Positions 29,329-37,410 of a stretch of 64,000 nt of DNA are shown piece after piece. A model generated the notes under the pieces. The model made no database searches and was not told where the DNA came from. It saw only the letters and a list, made by a program, of their open reading frames with translations. Numbering within the stretch: position 1 is the stretch's first letter; each line of letters begins with the position of its first letter. Made by a program: the position numbers and the translations under genes. The DNA is from Nesterenkonia haasae (lineage in GTDB: Bacteria > Actinomycetota > Actinomycetes > Actinomycetales > Micrococcaceae): NCBI RefSeq assembly GCF_010119385.1, contig NZ_VFIE01000027.1, forward strand, positions 39,847 to 103,846, written 5' to 3'.

Positions 29329-30360
29329 ATGCGCATCGGACTCTTGACCTCCGGAGGGGACTGCCCCGGACTCAACGCGGTCATTCGCTCTGCAGTACTC
29401 CATGGCATCAAGTCCTACGGGGACGAGTTCGTGGGGTTCAAATCTGGGTGGAAAGGCATGATCGAGGCTGACTACATCGATCTGGGACGCCAGGATGTCC
29501 GTGGCATCGCGCGGGAGGGTGGAACCATCCTCGGGACGTCAAGGACCCACCCGTACAACCATCCCCAGGGCGGGCCGGAGAAGATCGCCAAGCAGCTCAA
29601 ACGCCATGATGTCGATGCGGTGATCGCGATCGGCGGTGAAGGTACCTTGGCTGGAGCCAAACGGCTTGCCGACGACGGTATCCCGGTGGTGGGGGTGCCC
29701 AAGACCATTGACAATGACCTGAAGGCGACGGATTACACCTTCGGCTTCGACACCGCTATCTCCATAGCGACTGACGCCATGGACAGGCTTCGCACGACGG
29801 GTGAGTCCCACCACCGGTGCATGGTCTCTGAGGTGATGGGCCGTCATGTGGGCTGGATTGCTCTGCATTCGGGAATGGCCGCCGGCGCCCACGCCATCCT
29901 CATCCCTGAGCAGCAGGTGACCATTGACCAGCTGTGCGAGTGGGTGGAGCAGGTGCACTCCCGCGGACGTTCACCGCTGGTAGTTGTCGCTGAGGGTTTC
30001 ATTCCTGAGAACGCCGAGGAGGCCCTGGCAGGTAAGGGGCAGGAGGAAGATGGCCGTCCACGCTTGGGCGGCATCGGAGAGTTCATCACGACCCAGATCG
30101 AAGAGCGAACCGGAATCGAGTCGCGCAACACTACCCTGGGGCATATTCAGCGCGGCGGAAATCCCACCGGATACGACCGTGTCCTAGGGACTAGGTTTGG
30201 CATCAAAGCCCTCGATCTTGTCCATGAGCGGGCCTGGGGACATATGGCTGCACTGCGCGGCACGGAGATCGTCAAGGTGGATCTTAGCGAGGCTTTGGAC
30301 GGCCTCAAAGAGGTACCTTCCGAGCGCTACGAGGAAGCGAAGATACTCTTCGGACGCTAA
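29329..30360 (+). CDS. pfkA: 6-phosphofructokinase
   Basis: 343-residue group A phosphofructokinase, phosphorylating fructose 6-phosphate in glycolysis. Motifs: LLTSGGDCPGLNAVIR (N-terminal), GGEGTLAGAKRL, the catalytic PKTIDNDL, EVMGRHVGWIAL and GHIQRGGNPTGYDR. The two positions that distinguish donors read Gly (in GGEGT) and Lys (in PKTIDND), the mixed pattern reported for ATP-using actinobacterial enzymes; PPi enzymes have Asp at the first. Ends 2 bases before the convergent ygfZ stop, with no room for a terminator. Confidence 0.95.
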   Translation: MRIGLLTSGGDCPGLNAVIRSAVLHGIKSYGDEFVGFKSGWKGMIEADYIDLGRQDVRGIAREGGTILGTSRTHPYNHPQGGPEKIAKQLKRHDVDAVIAIGGEGTLAGAKRLADDGIPVVGVPKTIDNDLKATDYTFGFDTAISIATDAMDRLRTTGESHHRCMVSEVMGRHVGWIALHSGMAAGAHAILIPEQQVTIDQLCEWVEQVHSRGRSPLVVVAEGFIPENAEEALAGKGQEEDGRPRLGGIGEFITTQIEERTGIESRNTTLGHIQRGGNPTGYDRVLGTRFGIKALDLVHERAWGHMAALRGTEIVKVDLSEALDGLKEVPSERYEEAKILFGR

Positions 30361-30362
30361 GA

Positions 30363-31499
30363 CTAGCGCCGGGGTCCGCGGAGGAAGTCACCCTGCGGGC
30401 GCCCGACGTTCTTTCCCGCATCGGGTCGGACAATCACTTCCTGGGCCGCGGCGTAGAAAGTGGGCTCCGGTGCAGAGTCGTCAGCGGGATCGTTCGGGAG
30501 TTCCCTGTCCCGAACCACCAATTGGGCATCAGGATCGACTTTGCGTTTCACCAGGGCCAGGGCAATCGGACCCGCCTCATGGTGCCGGGCAACAGAGGTC
30601 ACTACCCCTACTGCGCGCTCCTGGGCCAGGGCCTCACGATCTGAGGAGTCCTTTGGCGCCAGCACATCTGAACCCACCGAGGGAAGGGTGTGTTCTGAGC
30701 CGTCCAAATGGAGGAAGACCAGCCGGCGCGGAGGGTGACCCAAATTGTGGACCCTGGCCACTGTCTCTTGCCCCTTATAGCAGCCCTTGCTGAGGTGCAC
30801 GGCGGTACGAATCAGGTCCAGCTCATGCGGAATCGCTTTGGCATCGACGTCGTATGCCAGCCGTGGCCTCCAGGCAGCGATGCGCAACGCTTCGGCTGCC
30901 AGTGCGCCGGCAAGCTGCCAGCCGTGGCTCTCAACGGAGGCCACTACGTCCTCGAGAGTCTCCCGCTCAACCAGGGTGAGGTTCCACGCCCAGTCTTTGC
31001 CCGGGTGGTCAGCCTCGTCGATCGCCGCGTATGACTCCGCTCCGTCTCCCAGTCTCGGCCAAGGATCCGTCCAACGGACGGCTGGGGCCTGCGAAGCACC
31101 TCCCGGTAGCGGGTTCGTGCTGCCAAGCACTGCGTAGTCACCCGTACGGTCAGAGATCTCCACACGCAGGGCAAATTTCATGGACTCCAGCCACTGCGCC
31201 AGCGCCTCGCCTCGGCTTGCTTCGGTAATCAGCCAAGCGGTCGCCCCATCATCAACGATGGCGGGTGCGTGCTCGATCCGGCCGGCAATGTCCAGCAGCA
31301 GCAGTTCTGAGGACTCCCCAGCAGGCAGGGCGGCTAGCTGCTGAGATGACAGAGTGGTCAGCCAGCTGAGTCGATCAGGTCCTGTAACGGTGACCACGGC
31401 CCGGCTGGACATATCAACCAGCGCGGAGCCTGTCTCAAGGGCGCGCTGTTCTTTCGTGGGGTTCCCGTAATGAGCGGCTGTGCCCGCGTCTGGGCCCAC
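30363..31499 (-). CDS. ygfZ: Folate-dependent iron-sulfur repair protein YgfZ
   Basis: 378-residue YgfZ/GcvT-like protein that uses tetrahydrofolate to maintain Fe-S enzymes. The family signature KGCYKGQETVARVHNLGHPP is complete (about 245-265), and the N-terminal GcvT-like fold starts SSRAVVTVTGPDRLSWL. The drawn start is a GTG without a clear ribosome site; the frame stays open upstream but offers no better start, so translation may depend on the 40-residue gene immediately upstream. Neighbouring glnR and mshD are also its neighbours in mycobacteria as I recall. Confidence 0.9.
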   Translation of the reverse strand: MGPDAGTAAHYGNPTKEQRALETGSALVDMSSRAVVTVTGPDRLSWLTTLSSQQLAALPAGESSELLLLDIAGRIEHAPAIVDDGATAWLITEASRGEALAQWLESMKFALRVEISDRTGDYAVLGSTNPLPGGASQAPAVRWTDPWPRLGDGAESYAAIDEADHPGKDWAWNLTLVERETLEDVVASVESHGWQLAGALAAEALRIAAWRPRLAYDVDAKAIPHELDLIRTAVHLSKGCYKGQETVARVHNLGHPPRRLVFLHLDGSEHTLPSVGSDVLAPKDSSDREALAQERAVGVVTSVARHHEAGPIALALVKRKVDPDAQLVVRDRELPNDPADDSAPEPTFYAAAQEVIVRPDAGKNVGRPQGDFLRGPRR

Positions 31500-31558
31500 C
31501 GCAGCGACCGCACCAGGGCGGGCCAGCAGTGGGGACTCGGGAGCCGATCCGTCAGGTC

Positions 31559-31681
31559 TCAGCGCTGACCCTTGAACAAGCGGGACAGCACAATGAAACT
31601 GATCCAGCCAATCACGATCACGGACAGGACCAGTAGGCCTATGAAGAAGACCTCCAGCGCGAGAATCTGTGCGTCACTCAT
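31559..31681 (-). CDS. 40-residue single-helix membrane peptide
   Basis: A short ORF reads MSDAQILALEVFFIGLLVLS, then a hydrophobic stretch to VLSRLFKGQR and stop: one transmembrane helix with a basic C-terminal tail. The ATG lies 6 nt after TAGGAT (31688-31693), the same leaderless arrangement seen at several genes nearby. It lies between a membrane protein and ygfZ, 60 bases before the ygfZ start. No family is recognised. Confidence 0.6.
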   Translation of the reverse strand: MSDAQILALEVFFIGLLVLSVIVIGWISFIVLSRLFKGQR

Positions 31682-31687
31682 AGCCCC

Positions 31688-31693
31688 ATCCTA
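31688..31693 (-). promoter_or_regulatory. Leaderless -10 box of the 40-residue gene
   Basis: TAGGAT on the minus strand, 6 nt before the ATG at 31681. Confidence 0.5.
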
Positions 31694-31699
31694 TCTGAA

Positions 31700-32551
31700 T
31701 TAAGCAAAGAGCAGTCGCTCGGTGAAATACACCAGTGCGCCCATGGCTGCTATAGGTGCAGCCCCGACCGCAAGACGGGAAAGGATCTTCTCCGGGGCGC
31801 CTTGAAGGAAGAGGAATCGACGGAAGCTGGCGAGCAGCACGCCACCGGCAAGACCGAGAACTCCGGCAAAGAGCAGCGTCAGCTCACCCCACACCAGTGA
31901 AATACCCACAGACGTCGCCGTGGAGGCAATCACGATCAGCGGCAGGACTAACGCGTCCCGCGCGGGGACACAGGCTGCAACAGTGCCGACGCACATGATG
32001 AAGGCAGACAGTGCCACGACCGAGAGCTCACCTCCCGGTCCGGATACTCCCAAGAACTCCCAGTCCTCATACGGAACGAACCCGCGCACCCGAAGCGCGG
32101 AGAGGCCTGCGCCGTCACTGGTCTCCACCATGCCAGCTGGATATCGCAGACCAGCTATCCAACCGGCGGCGGTGGTGGTGATCACCACTCCCGTGCACGC
32201 ACCGAGGGTCGACTCCAGCCTGTGCGGCCGCCCAGACCCACGAATGACTTGCACCATGAAAACAATCATGACTCCGAAGGCCAGCGAGACTGACGACCAG
32301 AAGAACAGAGACTCCACCTGAGTCACAATTGCGGCACCAACCGCGGCGACGACGCCAGCAGCCATGATCACCGCAGAAAGTGACTTCCGAGCCGTGACTC
32401 CCATCAGCTGCGGCCAACCCAGTGCCACCACGCCGCACAGTACGCATACCACCACCAGCAGGGCGGCGACACCAACCCAGGATGCGAGGGCAATCGAGGC
32501 AGCGCCGACCAGTGCGGCGAGCGCGACAGGCAGGTATTTCACGTAGTCCAT
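31700..32551 (-). CDS. Polytopic membrane protein of unknown function
   Basis: 283 residues from the ATG at 32551 (MDYVKYLPVALAALVGAAS); the frame is open to 32611 but the extra residues are polar and not start-like. About eight hydrophobic helices are visible (for example ALLVVVCVLCGVVALGW, VVAAVGAAIVTQV, LFAGVLGLAGGVLLAS). There are no catalytic motifs that I recognise. It is divergent from glnR across a 164-base gap. Confidence 0.75.
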   Translation of the reverse strand: MDYVKYLPVALAALVGAASIALASWVGVAALLVVVCVLCGVVALGWPQLMGVTARKSLSAVIMAAGVVAAVGAAIVTQVESLFFWSSVSLAFGVMIVFMVQVIRGSGRPHRLESTLGACTGVVITTTAAGWIAGLRYPAGMVETSDGAGLSALRVRGFVPYEDWEFLGVSGPGGELSVVALSAFIMCVGTVAACVPARDALVLPLIVIASTATSVGISLVWGELTLLFAGVLGLAGGVLLASFRRFLFLQGAPEKILSRLAVGAAPIAAMGALVYFTERLLFA

Positions 32552-32574
32552 CCTGCCAGAGCCGCAAGCATGGC

Positions 32575-32580
32575 TATACT
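32575..32580 (+). promoter_or_regulatory. Candidate -10 box for glnR
   Basis: TATACT on the plus strand, 135 bases upstream of glnR; no good -35 accompanies it. The rest of the gap shows no clear GlnR box. Confidence 0.3.
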
Positions 32581-32715
32581 CGTCTACGTTCGCACTAGTG
32601 TTTTTCACCATGCGGTAAGAGGGCCCTGTGAGTTATTTCACTGTGTAATTCCGCACGTCGAAACGGTCCTAAGTGTCACACTGATGGACAAAACAAGCCG
32701 AGGGAGGATCAGCCG

Positions 32716-33414
32716 ATGGCTCAGGTGCTGTTACTCTCGGACGCCCCGGAAGACACGTTGCCGTCCCTGGAACTGCTGAATCACCGAGTGCGCCCCTTTC
32801 CCTGTGAGGCCGCTTCCATTGTCCGAGCGCCGAATGTGGATATCACGCTCATAGACGCGCGCAGCAACCTGGCCCACGCCCGCTCCCTGTGTCAGCTGGT
32901 GAAGTCCTCCATGCTTTCCCCAGTGATCGTGGTCGTGACTGAGACGGGACTGCCCACGCTGAATGAGGCCTGGCAGGCTGACGACTTTGTGCTCGCGGCA
33001 GCTTCGCCGGGCGAAGTTGATGCCCGGATCCGGATGGCATCCGTCGAAGCTGAAGACGAGGTTCCTGTCGGCGAAATTCGGGCCGGGGCGATCGTGATTG
33101 ATGAAACCACCTACATGGCGACGATCCACGGCAAGCTGCTGAACCTCACCTATAAGGAATTCGAGCTGCTCAAACACCTGGCGCTTCACCCAGGGCAGGT
33201 ATTCACCCGTGATCGACTTCTCCATGACGTCTGGGGATACGACTACTTCGGCGGCACCCGCACCGTCGATGTGCACATCCGGCGTCTGCGCGCCAAACTC
33301 GGTCCGGAGCATGAATCGCTGATCGGCACCGTGCGTAATGTCGGGTACCGGCTTCTGGCGGAGGGAACCGACCGGCACGAGCCGCCTGACACCGACGACG
33401 CTGACGCAGCCTGA
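32716..33414 (+). CDS. glnR: Nitrogen regulator GlnR (atypical OmpR-family response regulator)
   Basis: 232 residues. The degenerate receiver domain (about 1-110) has the GlnR pattern LLNHRVRPFP and DITLIDARSNLAHARSLCQL; the usual acidic phosphorylation pocket is incomplete, as in orphan GlnR proteins. The winged-helix domain (about 130-225) contains LTYKEFELLKHLALHPGQVF, WGYDYFGGTRTVDVHIRRLR and GTVRNVGYRLL, nearly the same as mycobacterial GlnR. The acidic C-terminal tail is also typical. GGGAGG lies 8 nt before the ATG. It is next to mshD, as in mycobacteria. GlnR activates nitrate/nitrite and ammonium assimilation; a matching box lies upstream of nirB in this window. Confidence 0.92.
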   Translation: MAQVLLLSDAPEDTLPSLELLNHRVRPFPCEAASIVRAPNVDITLIDARSNLAHARSLCQLVKSSMLSPVIVVVTETGLPTLNEAWQADDFVLAAASPGEVDARIRMASVEAEDEVPVGEIRAGAIVIDETTYMATIHGKLLNLTYKEFELLKHLALHPGQVFTRDRLLHDVWGYDYFGGTRTVDVHIRRLRAKLGPEHESLIGTVRNVGYRLLAEGTDRHEPPDTDDADAA

Positions 33415-33429
33415 GGCGAGCAGGACCAC

Positions 33430-33435
33430 TAAGCT
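33430..33435 (+). promoter_or_regulatory. Leaderless -10 box of mshD
   Basis: TAAGCT ending 6 nt before the mshD ATG. Confidence 0.5.
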
Positions 33436-33441
33436 CAGAGC

Positions 33442-34446
33442 ATGAGCAACGACGTCACCATCGACCTCCGCCAGGACACGACCACGGCTGACCAGCTCCA
33501 CGCGCTGCGCGAGTTGGCCGCCGCAGCCCAAGCAGTTGACGGAACACCCCCTTTCGGCGATCAGACCTGGGTTGAACTGAACAAATCCACCAACGCGCCC
33601 TCCAGCGTAGTGATCTGCTACGCCTGGGATCCGGCAACCGACTCCAGCGATGGCAGGTTGGTCGGAGCGGGCGTCGTCGTCATCGGCGACACCGATCAGG
33701 CCCAGGACGACGCCGCCCCACATACCTTGGAATTGGTGATACATCCCGATTTCCGCCGACGAGGGCTGGCCCAGCAACTGGCGGCAGGCCTCAGTGAGAC
33801 CGATCTGGCTTCCCAACCCGGCGCAACCCTCCGAGCCTGGGCCCATGGCGGACATCCGGGCGGACCCGCGCTGGCTGCACACTTCGGGTGGTCACCGGTG
33901 CGTGAGCTGTGGCAGATGCACCTGGACAATGCTGTGGAGCTGCCTCGCCGTGCGCTGGCCGATGGTGTGACCCTGAGCAGCTTCCGGCCCGGGGTCGATG
34001 ACGATGCCTGGCTGGCCGCCAACGCTGAAGCCTTCGCCGACCATCCCGAGCAGGGACGCCTCACCGTGGAGGACCTCCAGGCACGGATGGCTGAGGATTG
34101 GTTCTCAGCTGAGGGTTTTCTCCTGGCCTGGGATGACGCAGGTGGCGCCGAGGAGCGGCTCGTCGGATTTCACTGGACCAAGATCCACCGGCAACCAGAC
34201 GGAAAACGAGTCGGGGAAGTGTACGTGGTCGGTGTGATCCCAGCGGCTCAGGGCCGTGCACTGGGTGCCGCGCTGACCGTAGCGGGGATCGAGCACCTGC
34301 GCGAGCAGTCAGTAGACTCCATCATACTGTATGTAGACGCCGATAATGCTCCTGCTGCGGGACTCTACAAGAAGCTGGGGTTCGGGATCAGCACTGTCGA
34401 CACTCAGTACGGACCTGCCGATGAGCCTGATTCTGGTCCGGCCTGA
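33442..34446 (+). CDS. mshD: Mycothiol synthase
   Basis: 334-residue protein with two GNAT acetyltransferase folds. The N-terminal half includes LELVIHPDFRRRGLAQQL and RAWAHGGHPGGPALAAHFG; the C-terminal half has GEVYVVGVIPAAQGRALGAAL and SIILYVDADNAPAAGLYKKLGF. This pattern is specific to MshD, which acetylates Cys-GlcN-Ins with acetyl-CoA in the last step of mycothiol synthesis. The gene is apparently leaderless and lies 27 bases after glnR. Confidence 0.95.
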   Translation: MSNDVTIDLRQDTTTADQLHALRELAAAAQAVDGTPPFGDQTWVELNKSTNAPSSVVICYAWDPATDSSDGRLVGAGVVVIGDTDQAQDDAAPHTLELVIHPDFRRRGLAQQLAAGLSETDLASQPGATLRAWAHGGHPGGPALAAHFGWSPVRELWQMHLDNAVELPRRALADGVTLSSFRPGVDDDAWLAANAEAFADHPEQGRLTVEDLQARMAEDWFSAEGFLLAWDDAGGAEERLVGFHWTKIHRQPDGKRVGEVYVVGVIPAAQGRALGAALTVAGIEHLREQSVDSIILYVDADNAPAAGLYKKLGFGISTVDTQYGPADEPDSGPA

Positions 34447-34491
34447 GGTGAACAGTTCGATCTCCACAAACGTTGGAGAGCTCCGTCCTGA

Positions 34492-34497
34492 TATCTT
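34492..34497 (+). promoter_or_regulatory. Leaderless -10 box of the Nudix/phosphatase gene
   Basis: TATCTT ending 6 nt before the GTG start at 34504. Confidence 0.5.
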
Positions 34498-34503
34498 TCA
34501 CTC

Positions 34504-35520
34504 GTGACCACTTCGGAGTACATGACTGAGGTACCTCGCCGGCGCAGCGCCTCCGTTGCCGATGATGGAACGGACGCCGACGTTCTCGCAGCCGGCGCAC
34601 TCGTCTGGAGGCTGCACCGCGGCCAGCTCCAGGTCCTGTTGATTCACCGCCCGCGCTATGACGACTGGTCATTTCCCAAAGGCAAACTTGATCCGGGCGA
34701 GACGCTCCCGGAATGCGCAGTGCGTGAGGTCGCGGAGGAGATCCAGCTGAAGGTGCGCCTGGGGGTTCCGCTGCCGCTCACGCGATATGAGGTTTCGAAG
34801 AAGTCCAAGCAGGGCCCGGTGGTCCAGAACAAAGAAGTCTGGTACTGGGCGGCTGAAGTGTTGGAAGGCCGCCCCCGCCCCGATGGGGATGAGACCGACG
34901 ACGCCCTCTGGACTGACATCAAGCAGGCCCGGCAGATGCTCACCAACCCTGGTGACATCGAGCCGCTGAATGAGTTGGAACGGCTGCACGGACAGCACTC
35001 GCTGCGCACCGTCCCTTTCGTCGTGCTGCGTCATGCCAAAGCGAAACCTCGCTCCTCCTGGGCCAAAGCTGAATCCGAGCGGCCACTGGCCGCCACGGGC
35101 AAGAGACAAGCCAGGTCTGTGGAACGGCTGCTGACTGCCTGGCGGCCGCGGCAGATCCACTCCAGCCCATGGAAACGTTGTGCTGAGAGCATCGCTCCGT
35201 ACGTCAAGGAGCACCACCACAGGATCAAGTACCGTAAGTCCCTCACCGAGAAACGAGCCAAACAAAACCCGGGCAAGGCTGCCTCTCGCATCCGCCGTTC
35301 CCTGGAGTGGATGCAACCCTCCTTGGTGTGCACCCACCGGCCCGTGCTGCCTATCGTTCTCGGTGAACTCAGCAGGTGGTTGGCCAGTCCAGAGTTCGGA
35401 CACGCGCTCCCCCAAGAGGACCCGTTTCTGCGACCTGGTGGCATCGTGGTGGCTCAGCAGGCGGTAGACAGAGGCGGACGTATCGTCTCCCTTGAGGTCT
35501 ACGAGCCCCACGAAGATTGA
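34504..35520 (+). CDS. Nudix hydrolase fused to histidine phosphatase (MutT1 type)
   Basis: 338 residues in two domains. The N-terminal Nudix domain (about 25-165) has a complete Nudix box, GKLDPGETLPECAVREVAEE. The C-terminal histidine phosphatase domain (about 175-335) starts VVLRHAKAKPRSSW, with ATGKRQARSVERLL and CTHRPVLPIVLGEL. This architecture matches mycobacterial MutT1, which hydrolyses 8-oxo-dGTP and dinucleoside polyphosphates. The start is a GTG 6 nt after TATCTT, so the message is probably leaderless. Confidence 0.92.
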   Translation: MTTSEYMTEVPRRRSASVADDGTDADVLAAGALVWRLHRGQLQVLLIHRPRYDDWSFPKGKLDPGETLPECAVREVAEEIQLKVRLGVPLPLTRYEVSKKSKQGPVVQNKEVWYWAAEVLEGRPRPDGDETDDALWTDIKQARQMLTNPGDIEPLNELERLHGQHSLRTVPFVVLRHAKAKPRSSWAKAESERPLAATGKRQARSVERLLTAWRPRQIHSSPWKRCAESIAPYVKEHHHRIKYRKSLTEKRAKQNPGKAASRIRRSLEWMQPSLVCTHRPVLPIVLGELSRWLASPEFGHALPQEDPFLRPGGIVVAQQAVDRGGRIVSLEVYEPHED

Positions 35521-35586
35521 GTCGCTGCAGGTCGACCGGTTCCGGCGCGCAACGCACTGTCAGTGACATGACTCACAGCGGGCGAC

Positions 35587-35592
35587 TACCCT
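35587..35592 (+). promoter_or_regulatory. Leaderless -10 box of the GNAT gene
   Basis: TACCCT ending 6 nt before the ATG at 35599. Confidence 0.45.
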
Positions 35593-35598
35593 TGGTGT

Positions 35599-35949
35599 AT
35601 GGGAAGACACCGCAGGAGCGAGCAGAAGAACATTCACCCGACAGCTGAGCTGGTGGTCGACCATGACCGGTGCCGGGCAGAACTGTGGGACACAGTGCAT
35701 GGAAAACGCACCTTCATCGGCTTCGTCGGCTACGCGGAGGAGACCATTGGAGGTCAGCCCGTATGGCTGCTCATGCACACGATCGTCAACGATCGCTTCG
35801 GCCGCCAGGGTTATGCGCGTGCCTTGGTCACTCTACTGCTGGACAGACTTGCCGAGGAGGGCAAACGGTTCACCTCCGAATGCACCTACATTGACCAATA
35901 CCTGAGCCGCTACCCGGAATACCGAAGGCACCAGGCGTTGCTGGCGTAG
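35599..35949 (+). CDS. Small GNAT-like acetyltransferase (YjdJ/NATD1 type)
   Basis: 116 residues with a compact GNAT core: [20 protein letters not shown], then the acetyl-CoA loop [19 protein letters not shown] and a final [14 protein letters not shown]. It resembles the short GNAT proteins of the YjdJ/NATD1 group, whose substrates are mostly unknown. It ends just before thyA; its TAG stop is the first half of the thyA -10 box. Confidence 0.8.
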   Translation: MGRHRRSEQKNIHPTAELVVDHDRCRAELWDTVHGKRTFIGFVGYAEETIGGQPVWLLMHTIVNDRFGRQGYARALVTLLLDRLAEEGKRFTSECTYIDQYLSRYPEYRRHQALLA

Positions 35950-35952
35950 AAT
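35947..35952 (+). promoter_or_regulatory. Leaderless -10 box of thyA overlapping a stop codon
   Basis: TAGAAT ends 7 nt before the GTG of thyA; its first three bases are the stop codon of the preceding GNAT gene. Confidence 0.5.
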
Positions 35953-35959
35953 CGCCCGT

Positions 35960-36766
35960 GTGACGACGATCCCTACTCCCTATGAAGACCTTCTGGCAGA
36001 TGTGCTGCGGCACGGTGCAAAGAAGTCAGACCGCACCGGCACCGGCACACGCAGCGTGTTCGGCCGGCAGATCCGATTCGACCTCGCTGACTCTTTCCCG
36101 CTGATCACCACCAAACGCGTGCATTTCAAGGCCGTAGCAGTGGAGCTGCTGTGGTTCCTGCGCGGGGATTCAAATGCTCGTTGGTTGCAGGAGCGCGGAG
36201 TGCGGATTTGGAATGAGTGGGCCGATGAAAACGGTGACTTGGGTCCTATCTACGGTGTGCAGTGGCGGTCCTGGCCGACTCCCAGCGGTGGGAGCATTGA
36301 CCAAATCGGCACTCTTGTCGAGCAGCTGCGTCACAACCCTGACTCTCGCCGGCACGTTGTAACGGCATGGAACCCTGGGCAGCTTTCTGAGATGGCGCTG
36401 CCTCCCTGTCATATCCTGTTCCAGTTCTACGTCGCCGACGGGCGGTTATCCTGCCAGTTGTACCAGCGCAGCGCGGACATGTTCTTGGGTGTGCCATTCA
36501 ACATCGCCAGCTACTCTCTGCTGACGCTGATGATCGCGCAGCAGGCAGGACTGGAGCCGGGTGAGTTCATCTGGACGGGTGGGGATTGCCACATTTACAG
36601 CAACCATGAGGATCAAGTGCGCGAGCAGTTGAGCCGCGATGCTCGCCCCTACCCGAAGCTGCGCCTGTCACGCAGGCCCGAGTCGCTCTTCGCCTATGAG
36701 TCCGACGACTTCGAAGTACTCGACTATGACCCGCATCCGAGCATCAAGGCACCGGTGGCCGTCTGA
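35960..36766 (+). CDS. thyA: Thymidylate synthase
   Basis: 268-residue ThyA making dTMP from dUMP with methylene-THF. Motifs: [19 protein letters not shown], the catalytic Cys in [32 protein letters not shown] and the folate-binding end. Length is close to E. coli ThyA (264). The start is GTG, apparently leaderless. folA follows 41 bases later, the usual partner that recycles dihydrofolate. Confidence 0.97.
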   Translation: MTTIPTPYEDLLADVLRHGAKKSDRTGTGTRSVFGRQIRFDLADSFPLITTKRVHFKAVAVELLWFLRGDSNARWLQERGVRIWNEWADENGDLGPIYGVQWRSWPTPSGGSIDQIGTLVEQLRHNPDSRRHVVTAWNPGQLSEMALPPCHILFQFYVADGRLSCQLYQRSADMFLGVPFNIASYSLLTLMIAQQAGLEPGEFIWTGGDCHIYSNHEDQVREQLSRDARPYPKLRLSRRPESLFAYESDDFEVLDYDPHPSIKAPVAV

Positions 36767-36807
36767 GTGGCTGACTCACCAAAGATCGGCACGGAAGGAC
36801 TGCAGCG

Positions 36808-37350
36808 ATGACTCGAGCCTTGGAGATCGGCATGATCTGGGCTGAAGCACGCGGAGGTGTCATTGGATCAGGCGGCACGATGCCCTGGCACGTGCCGGAA
36901 GACCTGGCGCACTTCCGGAGCCGTACGCAGAACTGTCCCGTTGTGATGGGCAGGAAGACGTGGGACTCGCTGCCGGAGCGGTTCCGTCCACTTCCCGGCC
37001 GGACCAATATTGTCATCACGGGCGACGCCGCCACGTCCCGCGAACTGGAAGACGCCGGCGCGGTGCCTGCAGCGTCCTTGCCGGAAGCTGTCCGACTGGC
37101 TCACACGCGGGCTGGTTCGGCTACGGAAGTGTGGATCATGGGCGGCGGGGCCATCTACGCCGAGGCAGTCAACAGCGGAATTGCCCAGCTGGCGTCGGTG
37201 ACCCGGCTGGACTTTGACTCTGAGGGAGACACTTTCGCCCCCACGCTGAACCCGGATGTGTGGGAACTGGTACATTCCGAACCAGATCAGGGCTGGAACG
37301 CCTCCTCCTCCGGTGTCGACTACCGGATAGAAACCTACCGCCGCCGCTGA
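36808..37350 (+). CDS. folA: Dihydrofolate reductase
   Basis: 180 residues. Motifs: GMIWAEARGGVIGSGGTMPW (the substrate loop), PEDLAHFRSRTQNCPVVMGR, TWDSLPERFRPLPGR, and IMGGGAIYAEAV for NADPH. The enzyme regenerates THF after ThyA. Unlike its neighbours it has a clear ribosome site (GAAGGA), consistent with co-transcription with thyA. Confidence 0.96.
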   Translation: MTRALEIGMIWAEARGGVIGSGGTMPWHVPEDLAHFRSRTQNCPVVMGRKTWDSLPERFRPLPGRTNIVITGDAATSRELEDAGAVPAASLPEAVRLAHTRAGSATEVWIMGGGAIYAEAVNSGIAQLASVTRLDFDSEGDTFAPTLNPDVWELVHSEPDQGWNASSSGVDYRIETYRRR

Positions 37351-37397
37351 ACCTGCGCCCTCAATGACGGCTGGGAACAACGAGGCGGTCAGTTCGC

Positions 37398-37403
37398 TAG
37401 GCT
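37398..37403 (+). promoter_or_regulatory. Leaderless -10 box of asd
   Basis: TAGGCT ending 7 nt before the ATG at 37411. Confidence 0.55.
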
Positions 37404-37410
37404 AGTGACT

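Noticed and set aside
32612-32715. GlnR autoregulatory box upstream of glnR
   Set aside because: No four-repeat pattern with 11-base spacing could be found there.
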